Origin: a bacterium
GTDB lineage: Bacteria > Verrucomicrobiota > Kiritimatiellia > UBA8416
Direction of reading: 5' to 3'
Length of the DNA: 10,727 nucleotides
NCBI GenBank assembly: GCA_020048935.1
Contig: JAIFLS010000125.1
Span: 1-10,727, forward strand
The translations under genes and the position numbers were made by a program. Below the pieces are notes generated by a model. That model did no database searches and was not told the origin of the DNA. It saw only the letters and a program-made list of their open reading frames with translations. Numbering within the stretch: the first letter of the stretch is position 1; every line of letters starts with the position of its first letter. Positions 6,891 to 10,727 of this stretch are shown one piece after another.

Positions 6891-7393
6891 GGGGCTGCCT
6901 CGCTCAGGTTCCCGACCAGCATGCGGAACCCCTCCTCGACCCCCTCGCCGGTGCGGGCGCTGCACCGTTGCACTGACCAGCCCTCGTCCTGCAGGGCCGC
7001 CAGCGCGTGCGCGTCGATGCACCATTCGTCCTGCAGGTCGCACTTGTTCAGCAGCAGGACAAACGGCAGCGGCCCCAGCTCGGTTTCCATGCGGGCGCGG
7101 ATGCGTCGGGCGGCTTCCAGCGTTTCCGGGCGGGTACCGTCGGCCACGAGCAGGCAGCCGTCCGCGCCGCGCACATAGCTGGAGCGGACCTGCTGCACGG
7201 CATCCTCGCCATAGAGATCCCAGATCAGCAGGGTGGTCTCCTGGCCGTTGACCTCGACGGTCTTCTTGTCGATCTTGACGCCGACGGTGGTGAGGTATTT
7301 CTCGGGGAAGATACTGAGGACATAGCGGCTGACCAGGCTGGTTTTGCCGACGGAAAAAGCGCCCAGCATGCAGATCTTGCGTTTCAGTGCCAT
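6887..7393 (-). CDS. Small Ras/Rab-like GTPase
   Basis: The 168-residue product is a minimal Ras-like G domain: G1 GAFSVGKTS (11-19), G2 threonine in LTTVGVK (34-40), G3 WDLYGED (58-64), G4 NKCD (116-119) and G5 SARTG (145-149). There is no lipidation motif or membrane segment, so it is probably cytosolic. The usual Ras glutamine of WDxxGQ is Glu63 here, which may alter intrinsic hydrolysis. ATG 7393 (MALKRKICML) places the G1 loop at the normal distance; GGGAG lies 11 nt upstream. An ATG at 7426 would add 11 residues (MRNHKPGAATK). The stop overlaps the regulator start by four bases, so the GTPase is the first gene of a coupled two-gene operon. Confidence 0.92.
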
Positions 7394-7455
7394 TTTGGTC
7401 GCTGCTCCCGGTTTGTGGTTGCGCATCCGGCCCCGGCCAGGATGCCGATGCTGGA

Positions 7456-7484
7456 ACTCTAAACCTTGTCACCGGAGGTTGCAA
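7456..7484 (-). promoter_or_regulatory. Candidate promoter of the GTPase-regulator operon
   Basis: Reading the minus strand, TTGCAA (7484-7479) and TAGAGT (7461-7456) are 17 bp apart, each matching the sigma-70 consensus at four of six positions. Initiation near 7449 would give a leader of about 55 nt. The -35 box touches the outer end of the central palindrome. Confidence 0.35.
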
Positions 7485-7526
7485 GGCGAAAGCCGACAAG
7501 ACGCGTCTGGTCGGCTTTCGCATTGC
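7481..7526. promoter_or_regulatory. Long palindrome between divergent genes (possible shared operator)
   Basis: GCGAAAGCCGAC (7486-7497) and GTCGGCTTTCGC (7510-7521) are perfect inverted repeats. The 12-nt centre is itself palindromic (AGACGCGTCT, 7499-7508), and GCAA/TTGC (7481-7484, 7523-7526) extend the arms past one mismatch. It lies midway between the GTPase start (7393, minus) and the glycosyltransferase start (7593, plus), flanked on both sides by candidate -35 boxes. It could bind a dimeric regulator, or it may be a dispersed palindromic repeat. Confidence 0.5.
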
Positions 7527-7551
7527 ATTGGGTGGGGTTGTGGGGCATAGT
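7523..7551 (+). promoter_or_regulatory. Candidate promoter of the glycosyltransferase gene
   Basis: TTGCAT (7523-7528) and CATAGT (7546-7551) are separated by 17 bp. Initiation near 7558 would leave a leader of about 35 nt carrying the AAAGGA ribosome site. The match is partial, and the spacer is unusually G-rich. Confidence 0.35.
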
Positions 7552-7592
7552 CCGCCGAAGTCAGGTTCCGGGCTGCCGGGAAAGGATAGTGA

Positions 7593-8279
7593 ATGAAAAA
7601 ATCAGATGGTTTTGTTTTGATCCCGGCCTATCAGGAGGGCAGTCGGATCGGTGCGGTGGTACGCGAGGTGCTGCCTTTCTGTCCGCGCATCGTGGTGGTG
7701 GATGACGGGTCGGCGGACGACACGGCGGGGGCGGCGCGCGCGGCGGGGGCGACGGTCCTGGTGCATGCGCAAAACAAGGGCAAGGGCGCGGCGTTGCAGA
7801 CGGGATTCGATTATGCGCGCGAGCAGGGCGCGACGTTCGTGCTGACCATGGATGGTGACGGGCAGCACGCCCCGGCCGATATCCCCGGATTCCTGGAGGC
7901 GTTTGCCCGTGGCGACGCGCCGGTGCTGGTCGGTGACCGCATGGAGGATCCCAAGGCGATGCCGTTTGTCCGGCGGATGACGAACCGTTTCATGAGCTGG
8001 CTACTGAGCCGCAAGATGGGCCAGCGGGTGCCGGATACACAGAACGGCTTCCGCCTGTACCGCACCGATGTGCTGCCGGATATGTCCGGCGGTGATGCCC
8101 GTTTCGCGGCGGAGTCGGAGATCCTGCTGATCCTCACGCGCCGCGGTGTGCGGATCGGGTCGGTTCCGGTGCGGATCATCTACGGGGATGAGCGCAGCAA
8201 GATCCGTCCGGTGCGCGACACGCTGCGGTTCTTCCGCATGCTGCGGGCGTTTGACCGGAAAGTCGGTGGTGGCAGTTAA
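7593..8279 (+). CDS. Family 2 glycosyltransferase (dolichyl-phosphate mannosyltransferase-like)
   Basis: The 228-residue product is a single GT-A domain: PAYQEGSRIG (11-20), VVVDDGSADDT (34-44), NKGKGAALQTGF (61-72), TMDGDGQHAP (85-94, carrying the metal-binding DXD-type aspartates), DTQNGFRLYR (148-157) and AAESEILL (172-179). This order matches GT2 enzymes of the DPM1/polyprenyl-phosphate glycosyltransferase type, which move a sugar from a nucleotide donor to a lipid phosphate or glycan acceptor. It has no C-terminal membrane helices, so it is probably cytosolic or peripheral. AAAGGA at 7581-7586 supports the ATG. The acceptor and sugar cannot be told from sequence. It stands alone, diverging from the GTPase operon and followed by a repeat-rich gap. 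Confidence 0.9.
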   Translation: MKKSDGFVLIPAYQEGSRIGAVVREVLPFCPRIVVVDDGSADDTAGAARAAGATVLVHAQNKGKGAALQTGFDYAREQGATFVLTMDGDGQHAPADIPGFLEAFARGDAPVLVGDRMEDPKAMPFVRRMTNRFMSWLLSRKMGQRVPDTQNGFRLYRTDVLPDMSGGDARFAAESEILLILTRRGVRIGSVPVRIIYGDERSKIRPVRDTLRFFRMLRAFDRKVGGGS

Positions 8280-8297
8280 ATTGTAGGCAAGCCCGCC

Positions 8298-8315
8298 CGC
8301 CCACCGCGGTGGGCG
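8298..8315. repeat. Perfect 18-bp GC palindrome
   Basis: CGCCCACCG/CGGTGGGCG is a perfect palindrome starting 19 bp after the glycosyltransferase stop. No T-run follows (AAAACGGGG), so it is not a standard terminator, although it may stabilise the mRNA end. It forms part of the first copy of the direct repeat that recurs near 8485. Confidence 0.6.
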
Positions 8316-8332
8316 AAAACGGGGTGGTAACT
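8313..8332. repeat. Direct repeat copy 1 (GCGAAAAC...GGTAACT)
   Basis: This 20-bp block matches 8485-8504 at 17 of 20 positions (GCGAAAAC then GG, then GGTAACT). The preceding 25 bases also align loosely (AGCCCGCCCG versus AGCCGCCCGG). The two copies flank the long hairpin at 8350-8440. Confidence 0.5.
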
Positions 8333-8349
8333 GGAGAAAAATTGAATCG

Positions 8350-8440
8350 AACGCCCAACAACCTAACGCCCAACATCCAACGCCCAAGTTGGTGAGTCTT
8401 TACTTGGATGTTGGGCGTTGGATATTGGGCGTTGGGCGTT
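8350..8440. repeat. Long imperfect hairpin made of CGCCCAACATCCAA-type units
   Basis: AACGCCCAACATCCAA (8365-8380) and TTGGATGTTGGGCGTT (8404-8419) are perfect inverted repeats. Outside them AACGCCCAA (8350-8358) pairs with TTGGGCGTT (8425-8433), and that unit is repeated once more at 8432-8440. The block is low-complexity: variants of one short unit, CCAACRYC, on both arms. I recall similar units in intergenic DNA of Verrucomicrobiota and related bacteria, where they are often mistranslated as short Cys/Trp-rich proteins. The function is unknown. Confidence 0.65.
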
Positions 8441-8484
8441 GAAATGATTGAAGTTATAAACAAGTCAGCCGCCCGGGGCTCCGT

Positions 8485-8504
8485 GCGAAAACAGGCGGGT
8501 AACT
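8485..8504. repeat. Direct repeat copy 2 (GCGAAAAC...GGTAACT)
   Basis: This is the second copy of the block at 8313-8332, 172 bp away, with three substitutions. It is preceded by AGCCGCCCGGGG, a degenerate version of the palindromic stretch before copy 1, and followed by TTTTT. Confidence 0.5.
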
Positions 8505-8525
8505 TTTTGGGACGGGAGAACGGAA

Positions 8526-8588
8526 AACGACTACGGCGACGACTACGGTTGACGCGTGTGTAAGATCGAATCGTAATCCGTAGTCGTT
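8526..8588. repeat. CGACTACGG direct and inverted repeat cluster
   Basis: AACGACTACGG (8526-8536) is inverted exactly at 8578-8588 (CCGTAGTCGTT), and CGACTACGG also recurs directly at 8540-8548. The interior includes AATCGTAATC (8569-8578), a decamer also found inside the MITE-like element at 3770-3779. It lies 18 bp beyond the 3' end of rsmB, so it might form a 3' stem, but no T-run is present. Confidence 0.5.
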
Positions 8589-8605
8589 AAACAAGCCGAA
8601 ATGAC

Positions 8606-9862
8606 TCAGGCGCGTTTGATACGGGCGGCGAAGGCGCCGTCCATGCCGGATTCCGGCGGCAGGCTGGTGCGCTGCTCATCCAGGCGGAAGGCGGGGGTGG
8701 CGGCGAGCCAGCGTTCCACGAGCTGCAGGTTCTCTTCCGCTTCAAGGCTGCATGTGCTGTAGACGAGAATACCGTCAGCAGCCAGCAACGGGGCCGCCGC
8801 GTCGAGCATGCTGAACTGCAGGCGGGTCAGGGCCTCGAGCCGTTCCGGCGCGAAGCGCCAGCGGGCGTCCGGCCGGCGGTTGAGCACGCCGGTATTGCTG
8901 CAGGGCACGTCGAGCAGGATGCGGTCGAAGGGGGCGTGGGCCTGCACGGTCTCGCCCGCGGGCGCGGCGGCATCGGCCTGCACGATCTGCAGGCAGGAGA
9001 GGTGGATGCGCGCGGCGTTCTCACGCAGGCGGCGCAGCCGGTCATCGTGCAGGTCGGCGGCGATGATCACACCCTTGTCCTGCATCCGGTCGGCGCAGGC
9101 GAAGGCTTTGCCACCGGGGGCGGCACAGGCGTCGAGTACGCGCATGCCGGGTTCGGGGGCCAGCAGCGAGACGGCGAGTTGCGTGGCGGGATCCTGCACG
9201 TAGAAGGCACCCGACTCGAAACCGGGAAGCTCGCTGACGGCCGTTCCGGCGGGCACGCGGAAGAAGTCCGTGGCGACGGGGTGCGGGGTGAGCAGCTCGC
9301 GCAGGGCGGCGTGCGCGGGCGTATCGGATCCGCGTAGGCGGACAAAGACCTCCGGACGCCGGTTGTTCCATTCGCACAGCGCCAGCGTCACGGTTTCCCC
9401 GTATTGCCGCGACCAACGCTCGATCAGCAGGTCGGGATGCGAGAGACGGATGCCGGGGGCGGTTTTTGCGAGGTCGGAAAGCATGGCCTCGCGGCGGCGC
9501 AGCGCATTGCGCAGGACGCCGTTCACAAAGCGGACACGGGCGGGATCCAGATCAGCCTTGGCCGCCTCGACGGTCTCATTGAGTGCCGCGTGTGCCGGAA
9601 TGTTGTCCATGCGGAACAACTGGTACAGGCCGGTCAGCAGGTAGGCCTTGGTCTCCGGATCCGGATCGCGCGACACCATGCCGGTCAGCAGCCATTCCAG
9701 CGTGCGGCACCAGCGGACGGCACCGAAGACCATTTCCTGAACAAGGTTGCGCTGCGGCGTGTTCTCGGGGATCAGGCGGTCGGGAAAATCACCGGTCAGC
9801 AACCAGCGAGCAAGGATACGGGCGGCAACAGTCCGGGGGGAGGGTATGGGCTTGCTGCTCAA
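8606..9862 (-). CDS. rsmB: 16S rRNA (cytosine-5)-methyltransferase RsmB
   Basis: The 418-residue product joins a NusB-like RNA-binding domain (about 1-130, including NTPQRNLVQEMVFGAVRW and FVNGVLRNALR) to a RsmB/NOL1-type methyltransferase domain. Motifs seen are LDACAAPGGKA (243-253, AdoMet binding), LLDVPCSNTGVLNRRPDARW with Cys321, and YSTCSLEAEEN with Cys371; the two cysteines are the family's catalytic pair. It ends DGAFAARIKRA, as RsmB does. RsmB methylates C967 of 16S rRNA in E. coli. The natural start is TTG at 9862, overlapping the upstream stop as TTGA, and gives the usual family length. The frame stays open much further upstream, but there it only shadows the neighbouring gene. Confidence 0.93.
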   Translation of the reverse strand: MSSKPIPSPRTVAARILARWLLTGDFPDRLIPENTPQRNLVQEMVFGAVRWCRTLEWLLTGMVSRDPDPETKAYLLTGLYQLFRMDNIPAHAALNETVEAAKADLDPARVRFVNGVLRNALRRREAMLSDLAKTAPGIRLSHPDLLIERWSRQYGETVTLALCEWNNRRPEVFVRLRGSDTPAHAALRELLTPHPVATDFFRVPAGTAVSELPGFESGAFYVQDPATQLAVSLLAPEPGMRVLDACAAPGGKAFACADRMQDKGVIIAADLHDDRLRRLRENAARIHLSCLQIVQADAAAPAGETVQAHAPFDRILLDVPCSNTGVLNRRPDARWRFAPERLEALTRLQFSMLDAAAPLLAADGILVYSTCSLEAEENLQLVERWLAATPAFRLDEQRTSLPPESGMDGAFAARIKRA

Positions 9863-10188
9863 CTTGGCGTGTTCACGATATTCCCGGTCTGGATCGGGCG
9901 GGGGAAATGCGGAATGAAGTCCGACCACTCCATCCACTGCATTACCAGGAGTGCGATAAAGAAGAGCGTGGCGAAGACCGCCAGGATAGCGAAAGCCGTG
10001 TAGGAGGGTTTGGCCTGGACCGGCATGGGCGGATGGGCGATGAAAGGCTCGTTGGAGGGCTCGTCGGGAAATGGCTCGTCCGATACCGGCGCGTTCTCGG
10101 CGGATTCCGCCGCACCGCCGGCAGCAGGTGCTGTCGTCGGCGTCAATACCGTCATTTTGCGTTTCTTGATCGTGATGGGTGCGCCCAT
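9859..10188 (-). CDS. Single-pass membrane protein of unknown function upstream of rsmB
   Basis: The 109-residue product has a basic N-terminus (MGAPITIKKRKMTVLTP), an Ala/Pro/Glu-rich low-complexity stretch (about 18-60), one membrane segment (about 64-86, YTAFAILAVFATLFFIALLV) and a short extracytoplasmic tail. Topology is probably N-in. An AGGGGG box 5-6 nt before the ATG at 10188 supports the start. Its TGA overlaps the rsmB TTG start by four bases, so the two are probably co-translated. A recognised family is not apparent. Coupling to an rRNA methyltransferase may simply reflect operon economy. Confidence 0.78.
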   Translation of the reverse strand: MGAPITIKKRKMTVLTPTTAPAAGGAAESAENAPVSDEPFPDEPSNEPFIAHPPMPVQAKPSYTAFAILAVFATLFFIALLVMQWMEWSDFIPHFPRPIQTGNIVNTPS

Positions 10189-10231
10189 GTTTGCCCCCTG
10201 TGGTCAATTCGTTCAGTTTGATAAATGCCTA

Positions 10232-10260
10232 AAGATAGTCTTGTTGACCTTTTGCATCAA
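10232..10260 (-). promoter_or_regulatory. Candidate sigma-70 promoter of the membrane protein-rsmB operon
   Basis: On the minus strand TTGATG (10260-10255) and TATCTT (10237-10232) are 17 bp apart in an AT-rich 86-bp gap. Initiation near 10225 would give a leader of about 37 nt that includes the AGGGGG ribosome site. Confidence 0.45.
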
Positions 10261-10274
10261 GATTAAAACACACG

Positions 10275-10634
10275 TCAGTGCAGATCCTTCAGGAGCGGGT
10301 CTTCCCCTTTTTCGGCGGTCGCCTTGCGTGGCTTGCTGAAAAGGATGCGGCGGTAGCCGCTGCTGGCCAGTTCGCGGCTGATCGCGGTCAGGGCCTGCGG
10401 GGGGGCATTGGTCGGAATCTCGATGGTGACTTGAGTTGTCGGGTCGATGCCATCCTTCTTCAACCGGGCGGCGAGATTCTTGACGGGGGTTTCGGCGTCG
10501 CCGACATAAAGGCGCCCGTTATCGGAGAGCCGCACATGGGCGCCGGCCGGTTTCAGCAACTGCGCGGAAGCGCAGACGCAAAACGATACCATGAGCGCCA
10601 GGATGATCGGGTTTGTCAAAATGCGTGTAGTCAT
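10275..10634 (-). CDS. Secreted/periplasmic ExbD/TolR-like small protein
   Basis: The 119-residue product starts with a cleavable-looking signal peptide (MTTRILTNPIILALMVSFCVCASAQ, cut likely after ASA). The remainder reads HVRLSDNGRLYVGDAETPVKNLAARLKK, VTIEIPTNAPPQALTAI and SSGYRRILFSKP. This order (short strand with dG.lyv, a helix with l...L, a strand, a helix, then GY..i.f) resembles the periplasmic domain of ExbD/TolR proteins, but the membrane anchor is replaced by a signal peptide. The assignment is tentative. The C-terminal tail (PRKATAEKGEDPLLKDLH) is charged. It is followed after 86 bp by the membrane protein-rsmB pair on the same strand. Confidence 0.72.
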   Translation of the reverse strand: MTTRILTNPIILALMVSFCVCASAQLLKPAGAHVRLSDNGRLYVGDAETPVKNLAARLKKDGIDPTTQVTIEIPTNAPPQALTAISRELASSGYRRILFSKPRKATAEKGEDPLLKDLH

Positions 10635-10641
10635 GGGGGAT

Positions 10642-10669
10642 ATACTAGCGGATGAAGGCGGTTAATCAA
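10642..10669 (-). promoter_or_regulatory. Candidate promoter for the ExbD/TolR-like gene (possible leaderless start)
   Basis: On the minus strand TTGATT (10669-10664) and TAGTAT (10647-10642) are 16 bp apart, and only 7 nt (ATCCCCC) separate the -10 box from the ATG. No ribosome site is visible. The -35 box overlaps the stop codon region of the upstream gene. Confidence 0.4.
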
Positions 10670-10727
10670 GACGCTTCTTCGCGTATTCGGCAACGGAGTC
10701 GGCCAGCGGTTGGAAGGCGGCGGCAAA
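10662..10727 (-). CDS. C-terminal end of an unidentified gene (partial, runs off the window)
   Basis: The last 21 codons read FAAAFQPLADSVAEYAKKRLD, then TAA at 10664-10662 on the minus strand. The composition is helical and amphipathic with a basic tail. The gene is co-oriented with the ExbD/TolR-like gene, whose start follows after 27 bp, so they may share a transcript. The fragment is too short to identify. Confidence 0.55.
   Translation of the reverse strand, partial: FAAAFQPLADSVAEYAKKRLD

Noticed and set aside
6891..7523. N-terminal extension of the sigma-54 regulator through the GTPase region
   Set aside because: The translation there is low-complexity and overlaps an obvious GTPase gene; the ATGA overlap gives a natural start at 6890.
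8176..8463. Small Cys/Trp/Pro-rich proteins from the repeat island
   Set aside because: The translations come from CGCCCAACATCCAA-type repeats, a familiar source of spurious annotation, and have no coding signature.
8313..8504. CRISPR-like repeat-spacer structure
   Set aside because: There are only two degenerate direct repeats 172 bp apart, with no regular spacers and no cas genes.
9863..10207. N-terminal extension of RsmB
   Set aside because: The extra residues shadow the coupled membrane protein gene; TTG at 9862 gives a normal-length RsmB.

Overview
The window looks like a chromosomal segment of a GC-rich free-living bacterium. Several features fit the Planctomycetota-Verrucomicrobiota group (Verrucomicrobiota, Kiritimatiellota, Lentisphaerota): the style of the intergenic palindromic repeats, the REP-type transposase remnant, the Ras-like GTPase system and the DUF6036-type gene pair. 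This placement is inference only; there is no rRNA or marker gene to anchor it.

Region 1 (1-1718) is an accessory block with lower and more variable GC. Four small plus-strand genes, encoding membrane, lipoprotein or secretion-like proteins, are each followed by a different long imperfect hairpin (about 375-440, 690-755, 1160-1221 and 1662-1718). All four hairpins have AAC at the left foot, GTT at the right foot, short unpaired spacers and an asymmetric extra base on the left arm. This is the architecture of integron attC sites, and the spacing gives cassettes of about 315, 465 and 500 bp. I read the block as the end of an integron cassette array, or a cluster of attC sites without an integrase. 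The last cassette gene is frameshifted, and a truncated VapC (PIN) toxin remnant lies just outside the array.

Region 2 (1965-5037) holds a YgiQ-family radical SAM gene. Next comes a 138-bp MITE-like element with perfect 24-bp inverted ends and a perfect 9-bp target duplication that spans the ygiQ stop codon. A two-gene, start-stop-coupled unit follows: an unknown protein plus a DUF6036-like nucleotidyltransferase, resembling a toxin-antitoxin or defence pair.

Region 3 (5163-8279) has a minus-strand operon in which a small Ras/Rab-like GTPase is translationally coupled to a sigma-54 enhancer-binding regulator. Diverging from it is a family 2 glycosyltransferase. A near-perfect palindrome of about 46 bp sits between the two candidate promoters. 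The 325-bp gap at 8280-8605 is packed with palindromic and direct repeats.

Region 4 (8606-10727), all minus strand, reads upstream to downstream: the end of an unidentified gene, a secreted ExbD/TolR-like small protein, a single-pass membrane protein, and the 16S rRNA methyltransferase RsmB starting at TTG in a TTGA overlap.
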